DNA from: an uncultured Chlorobiaceae bacterium
Lineage (GTDB): Bacteria > Bacteroidota > Chlorobiia > Chlorobiales > Chlorobiaceae
DNA length: 21,469 nt
Direction of reading: 5' to 3'
Assembly (NCBI GenBank): GCA_903917955.1
Contig: CAIXCO010000098.1
Span: forward strand, 1 to 21,469
A program made the translations under genes and the position numbers. Under the pieces are notes generated by a model. It made no database searches. It had not been told where the DNA came from and was given only the letters and a program-made list of their open reading frames with translations. Positions within the stretch are counted from its first letter, which is position 1, and every line of letters starts with the position of its first letter. Below are positions 1 through 7,617 of the stretch, in pieces.

Positions 1-860
1 AGCGAAAGCAGCTCAAGCCAGCCATCGGAGCCTTTTGCATAGAGTCCACCCTGATCAACAAAAAGCGTCCCCGGAGGTGCTGAAAGGTTTGCAACAAAGA
101 GTTCTGCCGGAACGGCCCTGAAGATCTTCATGGTTTTTCCCCTGAAGGTTGTCCATGCCGCAGGCTTCAAGGCAAGCCCCCTGATAAAGTCATGAAGAGC
201 CGAAACGGATTGCGACCACTCAAGACGTGTATTGTCGCGGGTGAGTTTGGGAGCCCTTGAGGCAAGCGCATCATTCTGGCTCGATACCACCACACTCCCG
301 GAAGCCATCAACTGCAGGGTATCAACCACAACCCGGGCGCCAATAACGGAGAGACGAGCGGCAAGTTCGCCAGCATTTTCATCAGGAACTATCGGCGTCT
401 TTTCCTGGAGAATGATATTGCCGGTATCGACGCGCTGCTGAAGAAAAAATGTGGTGACACCGGTTTCGCCCTCTCCCCTGATAATGGCCCAATTGATGGG
501 TGCAGCACCACGATAGGCTGGCAAAAGTGAGGCGTGAAGATTAAAGGCACCAAGAGCAGCCTGCTCATAGACCGCAGGCGGAAGAATGCGGAAGGCGGCA
601 ACAACAATGGCATCTGCCCGACATGCAGCAACCGTTTCCGCAAAATCGGGGCAGGTGACATCATCAACTTCATACACCGGGAAGGCAAGGGCAAGCGCAG
701 CCTGCTTTACCGCCGAGGGCTCAGCATCGGCATGTTTACTCTTGCGAGGCTTGTCTCGACCGGTAACAACCAGTACAATTTCAAACTTCTCTTTTTCAGC
801 CGCAATCGCCTGTAATGAAGGAACGGCAAAATCGGGCGTTCCCATAAAAATAATCCGCAT
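1..860 (-). CDS. fmt: Methionyl-tRNA formyltransferase (3' end cut by window edge)
   Basis: Transfers a formyl group from 10-formyl-tetrahydrofolate to Met-tRNA(fMet), making the initiator tRNA used in bacterial translation. The frame is open from an ATG at 860 to the left edge, giving 286 visible codons; full-length family members are about 310-320 residues, so roughly the last 30 are outside. The N-terminus MRIIFMGTPDFAVPSL is the family signature. The folate and catalytic motif FNLHASLLPAYRG is at about residues 106-118 with N107 and H109, and the catalytic aspartate lies in VDTG (D145). The C-terminal OB-fold part is only partly seen. The start follows the def stop by 5 bases, so def-fmt is one co-transcribed unit. 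Very secure identification. Confidence 0.96.
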   Translation of the reverse strand, partial: MRIIFMGTPDFAVPSLQAIAAEKEKFEIVLVVTGRDKPRKSKHADAEPSAVKQAALALAFPVYEVDDVTCPDFAETVAACRADAIVVAAFRILPPAVYEQAALGAFNLHASLLPAYRGAAPINWAIIRGEGETGVTTFFLQQRVDTGNIILQEKTPIVPDENAGELAARLSVIGARVVVDTLQLMASGSVVVSSQNDALASRAPKLTRDNTRLEWSQSVSALHDFIRGLALKPAAWTTFRGKTMKIFRAVPAELFVANLSAPPGTLFVDQGGLYAKGSDGWLELLS

Positions 861-865
861 GGCAC

Positions 866-1432
866 TCAAGAGTTTTTCGTTATGGCAGCAACGTCACGCG
901 GAACAACCGGATAGTCGGCATCGACAATGCCGGAAGCAAGAGCCGCAAGTTCCTTCTGGATTTTTTTCCGGTCGCGCTTCTCCATCCTGTCGACAAAAAG
1001 GGTGCCATCAAGGTGATCGATCTCATGCTGAAGCGCCCTTGCAGCCATACCGGAAAATTCACCGGTGTGCTCTTCAAAATGCTCATCACGATATTTCAGG
1101 GTAATAACCGAGGGGCGCGTCACATAACCTTTAACGCCTGGAACACTCAAACAACCCTCCTCCATCTCGTTATAGCTCCTGACAGAAAGTATATGGGGAT
1201 TGATGACCACCATCGGCTTTTCTCCCTCATACTCTTCGATACAAGCCAGATCAAGCACAAGCAGGCGGATCGAATGCCCTACCTGGGGGGCGGCCAAACC
1301 AATACCCGAAGCATTGCGCATCGACTCAAGCATGGAGGCAACAAGCTCTCCAATGTCGCTGTCAACACCTTTCAGCGGCTTGGCTTTCTGTCGAAGAATG
1401 TCATCACTGTAAATATTGATCGGTAAAATCAT
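866..1432 (-). CDS. def: Peptide deformylase
   Basis: Cytosolic metalloenzyme that removes the formyl group from the N-terminal methionine of new proteins. The 188-residue length is normal. All three family motifs are present: GIGLAAPQVG at residues 43-52, EGCLS at 92-96 (metal ligand C94), and HEIDH at 136-140 (ligands H136 and H140, catalytic E137). The C-terminal tail after about residue 165 is not conserved. It is the first gene of a def-fmt pair, the common bacterial arrangement, with fmt 5 bases downstream. A hairpin terminator and a tRNA cluster lie upstream, so its promoter must lie in the short AT-rich gap at 1433-1506; no convincing -35/-10 pair was picked out there. Confidence 0.97.
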   Translation of the reverse strand: MILPINIYSDDILRQKAKPLKGVDSDIGELVASMLESMRNASGIGLAAPQVGHSIRLLVLDLACIEEYEGEKPMVVINPHILSVRSYNEMEEGCLSVPGVKGYVTRPSVITLKYRDEHFEEHTGEFSGMAARALQHEIDHLDGTLFVDRMEKRDRKKIQKELAALASGIVDADYPVVPRDVAAITKNS

Positions 1433-1506
1433 AGTGCTTCAATTTTAAACATAATATAGCCCTGTATCAGCAACGCTCCACACCATCCTGCATTTTCGCA
1501 CAATGC

Positions 1507-1532
1507 ACAAACCCCGCTTTTGCGGGGTTTGT
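1507..1532 (-). terminator. Perfect hairpin terminator after the serine tRNA cluster
   Basis: ACAAACCCCGC and GCGGGGTTTGT form an 11-bp perfect stem around a TTTT loop (AAAA on the minus strand). It lies 2 bases beyond the 3' end of tRNA-Ser(GCT) and upstream of def. This suits release of the minus-strand tRNA transcript and insulation of def. The downstream U-tract is weak on the minus strand, so termination strength is uncertain. Confidence 0.75.
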
Positions 1533-1534
1533 TG

Positions 1535-1624
1535 CGGAGAGGGAGGGATTCGAACCCTCGGTAGCCCTATAAGAACTACGTCGGTTTAGCAAACCGGTGC
1601 CTTCAGCCGCTCGGCCACCTCTCC
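1535..1624 (-). tRNA. tRNA-Ser (anticodon GCT)
   Basis: A 90-nt tRNA on the minus strand. The acceptor stem GGAGAGG (5' end at 1624) pairs with CCTCTCC, and the discriminator is G, as expected for serine. The anticodon loop in GGTTTGCTAAACC gives GCT, reading AGC/AGU. A long variable arm (class II) and the T arm GAGGG-TTCGAAT-CCCTC are present. CCA is not encoded: the bases after the discriminator read CAA. It is the last of three serine tRNAs in the same direction and is followed directly by a terminator hairpin. Its 3' 25 bases are identical to those of tRNA-Ser(GGA) at 1811-1835. Confidence 0.96.
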
Positions 1625-1636
1625 AGGATGGTGTTG

Positions 1637-1719
1637 CGGAGGATGAGGGACTCGAACCCCCATGGGCGTGAACCCGGCAGTTTTCAAGACTGCTGCCTTA
1701 CCAATTAGGCAAATCCTCC
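1637..1719 (-). tRNA. tRNA-Ser (anticodon TGA)
   Basis: An 83-nt cloverleaf: acceptor GGAGGAT/ATCCTCC with discriminator G, D stem GCCT/AGGC, anticodon stem GCAGT/ACTGC around CTTGAAA (anticodon TGA, reading UCA and related UCN codons), a variable arm with a GGG/CCC stem, and T stem GGGGG/CCCTC with one G-U pair. CCA is not encoded. Only 12 bases separate it from the GCT serine tRNA, so the two are very probably processed from one transcript. Confidence 0.95.
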
Positions 1720-1809
1720 GAGTTTATAAAGAACAGTGGACGAATATAATAAATCATCCCGAAAATCATGAAAAAAAAACTTATAACGTTATTTCAGCAA
1801 TTTTCCTGG

Positions 1810-1897
1810 CGGAGAGGGAGGGATTCGAACCCTCGAGGGCTGTGACACCCTACCCGCTTTCCAGGCGAGCGCACTAGACCAACTATGCGACCTCTCC
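1810..1897 (-). tRNA. tRNA-Ser (anticodon GGA)
   Basis: An 88-nt class II tRNA. Acceptor GGAGAGG pairs with CCTCTCC, discriminator G. The anticodon stem CTCGC/GCGGG has one mismatch-like G-U position and encloses CTGGAAA (anticodon GGA, reading UCC/UCU). The long variable arm contains a GGG/CCC stem, and the T arm GAGGG-TTCGAAT-CCCTC matches the GCT isoacceptor exactly. CCA is not encoded. It is the first gene of the three-tRNA set; the 90-base spacer to the TGA tRNA is AT-rich with no recognisable gene. Confidence 0.95.
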
Positions 1898-1927
1898 CTA
1901 ATAATAAAAGGCCTGTAAGTTACACTC

Positions 1928-1970
1928 TATTTTTGATTTTCAAAAATATTCTCTCCCCGGGAGAGCTTTT
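1928..1970. other. Two adjacent inverted repeats between tRNA-Ser(GGA) and guaB
   Basis: TATTTTTGA/TCAAAAATA (1928-1948) is a 9-bp stem with a 3-base loop. Two bases later CTCTCC/GGAGAG (1951-1965) is a GC-rich hairpin followed by CTTTTT on the plus strand, which is terminator-like. No plus-strand gene precedes it, so it is not an ordinary end-of-gene terminator. It could be part of a guaB leader or lie upstream of the divergent tRNA promoter. The rest of 1898-2109 is AT-rich and holds no gene that I can see. Confidence 0.4.
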
Positions 1971-2066
1971 TACATTATTATAACCTTTCTTGTGATGCCT
2001 CCTTTTTTCCAGGTGGATGTTCCCTGCGATTAACATTGTCATTCTATGCCCACTTTTTGTAAATTG

Positions 2067-2082
2067 GCAAAATTGATTTTGC
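2067..2082. promoter_or_regulatory. Palindrome just upstream of guaB, candidate operator
   Basis: GCAAAAT-TG-ATTTTGC is a perfect 7+7 inverted repeat ending 27 bases before the guaB start codon. Its dyad, GCAAA...TTTGC at the ends, is reminiscent of a LacI/PurR-type operator, but no regulator is known here and the function is inferred only from position and symmetry. A weak TTGTCA (2036-2041) with GTAAAT 17 bases later (2059-2064) could be a promoter it overlaps. Confidence 0.35.
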
Positions 2083-2109
2083 AGACACCAACTTATCCCT
2101 GCCCTGCCC

Positions 2110-3603
2110 ATGATGAAGATTCTCTATGAAGCGCTGACGTTTGATGATGTTCTTCTTATTCCTGCATACTCCTGCGTTCTTCCAAAGGAAACAACCACTG
2201 AAAGCCGCCTCACAAAAACCATTGCGCTCAAAATACCCCTGGTGAGCGCTGCTATGGACACCGTAACAGAATCAGGGCTTGCCATCGCTCTGGCACGTGC
2301 CGGTGGTATCGGTATTATCCACAAAAACCTGACCATCGAAGAGCAGGCACGCGAAGTTGCGAAGGTCAAGCGATATGAGAGCGGCATCATCCGCAATCCC
2401 TTTACCCTCTATGAAGATGATACGATGCAGGATGCTCTTGACTTGATGCTTCGCCATTCCATTTCAGGCATTCCTGTTATTGCTCGACCGGAATTTGAAG
2501 GAAGCCCGGACCGCAAGCTCAAGGGAATTGTCACCAACAGGGATCTGCGCATCAAACCCCAGCCTGATGCAAAAATCGTAACGATCATGACCAGCAAAAA
2601 CCTCATTACTGCCCGTGAGGATGTTGATCTTCAAAAAGCCGAGGAGATCCTGCTCTCCAACAAGATCGAAAAATTGCTCATTACCGATAGTTACGGAAAC
2701 CTTAAAGGACTGATTACCTTCAAGGATATCCAGCAACGCAAACAGTTCCCCAACGCCTGCAAGGACTCGCAAGGGCACCTGAGAGTGGGGGCCGCAGTCG
2801 GCATCAGCGCCAATACACCTGAAAGAGTGCGTGCTCTCGTTGATGCAGGTGTCGATATCATTGCCGTCGATACGGCTCACGGCCACAGCAAAGCGGTGCT
2901 TGATATGGTCAAGAGCATCAAAAAAAGCTGGCCTGAGTTGCAGATTATTGCTGGTAATGTTGCAACTCCTGAAGCGGTCAGAGATTTAATCGAAGTTGGA
3001 GCGGACTGCATAAAAGTAGGTATCGGACCAGGCAGTATCTGCACCACGCGAATTGTTGCCGGTGTCGGTATGCCTCAACTGACCGCCATTATGAACTGTG
3101 CGGAAGAGGCGGCCAAAACCAACACTCCGGTCATTGCTGACGGCGGCGTGAAGTACAGCGGCGATATTGCAAAAGCGCTCGCCGCAGGAGCTGACTCCGT
3201 CATGATCGGAAGTATTTTTGCCGGAACCGATGAGAGCCCGGGGGAGACAATTCTCTACGAAGGAAGGAAATTCAAGACCTATCGCGGCATGGGTTCCCTC
3301 GGCGCCATGTCGGAACCCGAAGGGAGCAGCGACCGCTATTTCCAGGATGCATCAAGTGAGTCGAAAAAATATGTGCCTGAAGGAATCGAGGGAAGGATTC
3401 CGGCCAAAGGGAGCCTTGATGAAGTGGTCTACCAGTTGATCGGCGGACTGAAATCGGCAATGGGGTATTGCGGAGTCACCTGCATTGAGGAGCTGAAAAA
3501 CAATACACGCTTTGTGCGCATCACCTCGGCAGGTCTGAGGGAGAGCCACCCGCATGATGTCAAGATCACCAAGGAAGCGCCCAATTATTCAACTGCAATG
3601 TAG
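2110..3603 (+). CDS. guaB: Inosine-5'-monophosphate dehydrogenase
   Basis: Oxidises IMP to XMP with NAD+, the committed step of GMP synthesis, in the cytosol. At 497 residues it has normal family length. The TIM barrel begins with EALTFDDVLLIPAYS (residues 7-21), is interrupted by a two-CBS (Bateman) domain at about 94-210, then resumes. The catalytic loop GIGPGSICTTR is at 304-314 with catalytic C311, and the flap region follows after residue 400. The first two codons are both ATG (2110 and 2113); either could start, and no clear Shine-Dalgarno sequence precedes them. It is transcribed alone: divergent from the serine tRNAs, convergent with the bch operon, and followed within 5 bases by a strong terminator stem. 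Confidence 0.98.
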   Translation: MMKILYEALTFDDVLLIPAYSCVLPKETTTESRLTKTIALKIPLVSAAMDTVTESGLAIALARAGGIGIIHKNLTIEEQAREVAKVKRYESGIIRNPFTLYEDDTMQDALDLMLRHSISGIPVIARPEFEGSPDRKLKGIVTNRDLRIKPQPDAKIVTIMTSKNLITAREDVDLQKAEEILLSNKIEKLLITDSYGNLKGLITFKDIQQRKQFPNACKDSQGHLRVGAAVGISANTPERVRALVDAGVDIIAVDTAHGHSKAVLDMVKSIKKSWPELQIIAGNVATPEAVRDLIEVGADCIKVGIGPGSICTTRIVAGVGMPQLTAIMNCAEEAAKTNTPVIADGGVKYSGDIAKALAAGADSVMIGSIFAGTDESPGETILYEGRKFKTYRGMGSLGAMSEPEGSSDRYFQDASSESKKYVPEGIEGRIPAKGSLDEVVYQLIGGLKSAMGYCGVTCIEELKNNTRFVRITSAGLRESHPHDVKITKEAPNYSTAM

Positions 3604-3606
3604 TTA

Positions 3607-3643
3607 AATACTGGGACTTATAGTGGTTATAAGTCCCAGTATT
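3607..3643. terminator. Bidirectional terminator between guaB and the bch operon
   Basis: AATACTGGGACTTATA (3607-3622) and its exact reverse complement (3628-3643) form a 16-bp stem with a 5-base loop. A T-rich stretch (TTCTTTTATTT) follows on the plus strand. It sits in the 46-base gap between the guaB stop and the convergent H-subunit stop, so it probably ends both transcripts. Confidence 0.85.
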
Positions 3644-3649
3644 GTTCTT

Positions 3650-6600
3650 TTATTTGTCGTCGGTCAGCCCTTCGAGGCGATCTTCGAGATCTGCGTAGAT
3701 CTGCTGCAACTCATCAATCATACTTTGATCGGCTTTCCACATGCCACGACCGCTTGCCTCAAGCATTCGGCCTACGATGTTCTTGATTGCCTGGGGATTG
3801 AGCGTTGCAAGCCGCTCCCTCATTTCGGGATCAAGCGCGTAGGTCTCGGCAGTCTTTGTGTAGACCCAGTCATCGACACTCTTGGTTACTGCGTCCCAGC
3901 CAAGCATGTAGGTGACGCGGTTGCTGATTTCACCGGCACCACTGTGACCGTGCTTGAGCATCCCTTCAAACCACTTTGGGTTGAGCAGTTTGGAACGGTA
4001 CTCAATGCGCAGCGATTTGTCGGCATCATCTACCTTGATGTCGGAGGTAAACGATTCAACATAGTTCAGCTTGACGTCCCCTCCTTTTGTGTTGCGGCGG
4101 CGCGCAGCCAACTGAAGCGACCCGGATGAAGAGAAATAGTGGTCAATATCGGAGATACCAAATTCGGTAGAATCAACCTGATGCACCACCCGGTCAACTG
4201 AGCCAAGCAGTTTCTGCAGAATGGCGGACTCATTCTCCCCTTTGCGGCCTCCACCGTAGGCACTGCTGTTACGACGGATAAAGAGATCGTCAAGATCATT
4301 TTCTGATTCCCATGCCGAATCCTCAATCATGTCATCAACATAGGTGCCGTAGGCACCGGGAGCCTGGGTAAACTGCCGGGCGGTCGCAGTCTCGAACGCC
4401 ATGCCCGATGCAATCGCCTCGTCAACATGTTTTTTGACATAGTTCATCTCCACTGGTTCATCCGCTTTGGCCGCTTCCTTGACGAGACGGTCGAGCTGAT
4501 CCATAAGAAGACCAAAAGCATCACGGAAAATCGGGCTGAGCTGCATGAGCACATCAATGCGGGGACGACCAAGCTTGTCGAGCGAGACAAGACTGTAGTG
4601 GCTGATTTTACCGAAGGCGTCATAGGCGGGTTCACCTCCGAGCAGCCGAATTACAACGGCCACTGCCTCACCCTTGGTTTTAATGGTATCAAGACCCCAG
4701 AGTACCTGGGCGATGGTTTCGGGATACTCTCCTCCATTTTCTTCACGATGCTTTTTGACAATGCTGTCGGCAATGAGCGTTCCGCGCTTGAACGCGAGTA
4801 CCGATGGAATTCTCCATGGATCAATGGAGTGGATGTTACGGCCCGAAGGGAGGACGTTGATACCGTCGCGCACCAGGTCTCCACCAGGACCGGAAGAGAT
4901 ATATCGGCCACAGAGCACCTTCATAAGGGAATCAAGCTCACCAGTATTGTCGCGAAGGGCAAAGAGAAGCTGTGCCCCCTCCCTGATCAACTGTTCAATA
5001 AAGGGCAAAGACTCTGCGGAAGGCTTCCCCCCTCCTGTTATTGTAGCAAAGGCACTGGCGGCATTTTTGCGGTCAAAGAGCACCTGCTGAACAAAATCAC
5101 GGCAGGCACCATCAACCCACTCACGCAAGCGTATAGCCTCCTCTTCGCCCTTTCTCGACCGACTGGTCAACTCCTCATAGTTCCTGAACTCTCCACCCTT
5201 GCCCGAAGCATTCATGAGAAGAGTTGGTAGAGTTTTACCCTCTTCCTCCCTGTTTTTAAGGGTTTCAGTGACGGTGATAATCTGTGCTTCCAGAGGGCTC
5301 GCCTCACCAAAGACATGAAGAGAGTTAGAAATCAGCCGGTTTTCGAGTTCGCTTACGTAGATATAGAGCCTGCTGACGTAATCGCTGAACCCTTCGTTTT
5401 CAGGGCGGGGGCAATCGTCCGTCAGATTGAGCAGTTCGGCTTTCTGCATAATAGCCTCTTCAAAGCCCGAGCTCTCTCCCTGCCCTTCAATGGAGCCTGA
5501 AAAAATTCTCTCGCGGAAATCGGTCAGCAGATCTTTCAATGCGGGAAGCTCCTTGTAAAGACCGGCACGAGACAGCGGTGGCACAACGTGGGAGACCATT
5601 GTCGCCAGCCCGCGCCGTTTGGCAATACTCGATTCACTCGGATTGTTCACCGGATAGATGTAGATATGCGGCACCTCTCCAAGAAGGGCATCCGGCCAGC
5701 AATCGCCCGTAAGGCCGGTCGGGAGTCCCGGCATCCATTCGACCGATCCGTGCATACCGACATGCACCATGGCATGGGCCTGAAACTCCCGGCTTATCCA
5801 GCGATAAAAGGCGATATACTGGTGGTGCGGCGTGTTTGACTTGTCGAAGAGCAACCGCATGGGATCACCCTGTACCCCAATGCGCGGCTGAACACCAATA
5901 AAGATATTACCAAATTGTAGACCTCCGATAAAGACATCATGCTCCCCGATTGGCACAATCTCTCCTGGAAATTTCTGCCACCGATCCTCAATACGTTCCC
6001 GCTCCCGTGAAGAGGTGAGCCCCTTGAAGCTATCATAGCTCACTTTCAGGGCATCCTGCTGATGCTGTTTGATCTGGTGATCAGTTGCCTGATCAAGCGC
6101 ATGAAAAAGTGCTTCGGACGATTCGGGGAGCTGACCAACATTGTATCCCTCCTTTTTCAGCCTCTGCAGAGCAGCCAAAAGCGTTCTGGGAACATCGAGA
6201 AGGGCCGCAGTGGCTTTTTTGCCAAGACCGGGAGGATAATCGTAGACGACAAAGGCAATTTTTTTATCTTTGTTGGCCGTTGCCCGCAGACGGAGCCACT
6301 GACTGACAATACCTGCAAGCCTCTCAAGCCGTTCAGGAACCGTCTCTACCTTGCCATCCTCAATAGCTCCAAGCACAACCGGACAAATCGCACCGTCCAT
6401 CTCTGGAATGGCATAGGTAAAGGTCATCTGCATGGGCGAGACGCCAAGCTCTTTCCATGATTCAAACCCCTGGGTCAAGAGAGGCTGGGCAACGATATAG
6501 GGAACATCAAGTTTGGTCATGATCTCGTGACGCGCCTCAGCCGCCGTGCCCGGTTTTGTCGATCCGGCAGGGCCACCCACAAGACCAAAGCCCATCATAT

Positions 6601-7480
6601 TGACCAGAAGATCAATTTTCTCCTTGACAAACCAGTCCCGCACCAGTACGTGGCCTTCCACTCCCGTCACAAAGGCTGGAAAGAGATGAATTCCCCGTTT
6701 TTCAAGCGAACGGATCGTGTTGTCGATATAGCTTTTTTCCTGCAGCAGGTGCTTGCGGAAAAACAAAAGGCCGATTTTCTGCCCCTTGTCGATGTTGATC
6801 CCGCGCTTTTTCAACCAGTTTTTGTAACTCTTGACATCTGTAAAAAAGGCTGGAGCGTCAGGATGATAGATACCCATGTTCGGCACTTCAACAAGCGCTC
6901 CGACAGTGACCGGCTCATTAAAATATTCCCTAAGAATAAGGCGGAACATATTGGCGATATTCTCCGCCGTCGGCTGCATCCAGTAGGAGTAAACCATCAG
7001 CCAGTTTTTGAAATCCTTTGCCTTGTTGGGCACGAGGGGAAGTATGGTGCGCATGATTTTCATGAGCTTCATGTAGCCGTAAAGGGCATCCTCATCGCGC
7101 CCCTTCACCAGCATTTTGGCTACTTTTTTGACCATATCCGGCATACCGGCCTTGCCATCCCCGACAGAATAGCTTCCAACCTTGGTCAGTGCCATAGCCT
7201 CTGGCATGGACTCAAAAATAAAGATGGTCTTTTCATTACTCGATTGATCAAGCTGTTGCTTGAACCAGTCGATCTGCTCCTTGAAATTGATCATGCTCAT
7301 AAACAGGCAATCGGCCTCCTGAATTGCTTTCGCCGCTTCGGGATGCTTTTTTTCAAGATCAATATCACTCAACTGGGTCAATTCAGCTTCGCTGGAAAGA
7401 AGCCCCTTAATCTTTTTCCAGAGGGCAGCGTTGTACTGCTCAAGACCGACAACAGCAACAATTTTACGAAGATCAGACAT
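3650..7480 (-). CDS. bchH: Magnesium chelatase H-subunit (BchH family; likely the BchT-type paralogue)
   Basis: Large porphyrin-binding subunit that holds protoporphyrin IX while BchI/BchD drive Mg2+ insertion, the first committed step to (bacterio)chlorophyll. At 1276 residues it matches the BchH/CobN family. The N-terminal domain (about residues 1-160) is followed by the CobN/Mg-chelatase core, whose hallmark runs from HVGMHGSVEW (H573) through PTGLTGDCWPDALLG to VNNPSESSIAKRRG. The start at 7480 gives a normal N-terminus. It lies 137 bases behind bchD in the same direction. Green sulfur bacteria are known to carry three H paralogues (BchH, BchS, BchT). From memory, the one beside bchD-bchI in Chlorobaculum tepidum is BchT, so this may be BchT; sequence comparison would settle it. 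Cobaltochelatase CobN is a less likely alternative, given the neighbours. Confidence 0.92.
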   Translation of the reverse strand: MSDLRKIVAVVGLEQYNAALWKKIKGLLSSEAELTQLSDIDLEKKHPEAAKAIQEADCLFMSMINFKEQIDWFKQQLDQSSNEKTIFIFESMPEAMALTKVGSYSVGDGKAGMPDMVKKVAKMLVKGRDEDALYGYMKLMKIMRTILPLVPNKAKDFKNWLMVYSYWMQPTAENIANMFRLILREYFNEPVTVGALVEVPNMGIYHPDAPAFFTDVKSYKNWLKKRGINIDKGQKIGLLFFRKHLLQEKSYIDNTIRSLEKRGIHLFPAFVTGVEGHVLVRDWFVKEKIDLLVNMMGFGLVGGPAGSTKPGTAAEARHEIMTKLDVPYIVAQPLLTQGFESWKELGVSPMQMTFTYAIPEMDGAICPVVLGAIEDGKVETVPERLERLAGIVSQWLRLRATANKDKKIAFVVYDYPPGLGKKATAALLDVPRTLLAALQRLKKEGYNVGQLPESSEALFHALDQATDHQIKQHQQDALKVSYDSFKGLTSSRERERIEDRWQKFPGEIVPIGEHDVFIGGLQFGNIFIGVQPRIGVQGDPMRLLFDKSNTPHHQYIAFYRWISREFQAHAMVHVGMHGSVEWMPGLPTGLTGDCWPDALLGEVPHIYIYPVNNPSESSIAKRRGLATMVSHVVPPLSRAGLYKELPALKDLLTDFRERIFSGSIEGQGESSGFEEAIMQKAELLNLTDDCPRPENEGFSDYVSRLYIYVSELENRLISNSLHVFGEASPLEAQIITVTETLKNREEEGKTLPTLLMNASGKGGEFRNYEELTSRSRKGEEEAIRLREWVDGACRDFVQQVLFDRKNAASAFATITGGGKPSAESLPFIEQLIREGAQLLFALRDNTGELDSLMKVLCGRYISSGPGGDLVRDGINVLPSGRNIHSIDPWRIPSVLAFKRGTLIADSIVKKHREENGGEYPETIAQVLWGLDTIKTKGEAVAVVIRLLGGEPAYDAFGKISHYSLVSLDKLGRPRIDVLMQLSPIFRDAFGLLMDQLDRLVKEAAKADEPVEMNYVKKHVDEAIASGMAFETATARQFTQAPGAYGTYVDDMIEDSAWESENDLDDLFIRRNSSAYGGGRKGENESAILQKLLGSVDRVVHQVDSTEFGISDIDHYFSSSGSLQLAARRRNTKGGDVKLNYVESFTSDIKVDDADKSLRIEYRSKLLNPKWFEGMLKHGHSGAGEISNRVTYMLGWDAVTKSVDDWVYTKTAETYALDPEMRERLATLNPQAIKNIVGRMLEASGRGMWKADQSMIDELQQIYADLEDRLEGLTDDK

Positions 7481-7560
7481 GATAAAATAAGTAGGTACGC
7501 ATTAGAGTATCTCGTTCACAACGACTATAAAACGGTATATCTTCTAATGTATAAAAGAAG

Positions 7561-7609
7561 CGGAATAATTCCGAAAATGACCTTTCCAGTCTGGGGAACC
7601 GGAAAGGTC
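7561..7609 (-). other. Tandem intercistronic hairpins between bchD and the H-subunit gene
   Basis: Directly after the bchD stop (minus strand) there is GACCTTTCC/GGAAAGGTC (7579-7587 with 7601-7609, 9-bp perfect stem, 13-base loop). It is followed by the short palindrome CGGAATTATTCCG (7561-7573) and then CTTCTTTTAT. The layout suits a partial terminator or an RNA-stability or processing element that sets H-subunit output relative to I and D. No strong promoter for the H gene was recognised in the remaining gap (7481-7560). Confidence 0.55.
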
Positions 7610-7617
7610 TTCGAGAA

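Noticed and set aside
1536..1835. 25-base direct repeats (1536-1560 and 1811-1835) as attachment sites or a mobile element
   Set aside because: They are the shared 3' ends of two serine tRNAs; there is no integrase or foreign gene between them.
4427..5230. Plus-strand open frame of 267 codons opposite the H-subunit gene
   Set aside because: Antisense to the conserved C-terminal half of the H subunit; no motif and no ribosome-binding site.
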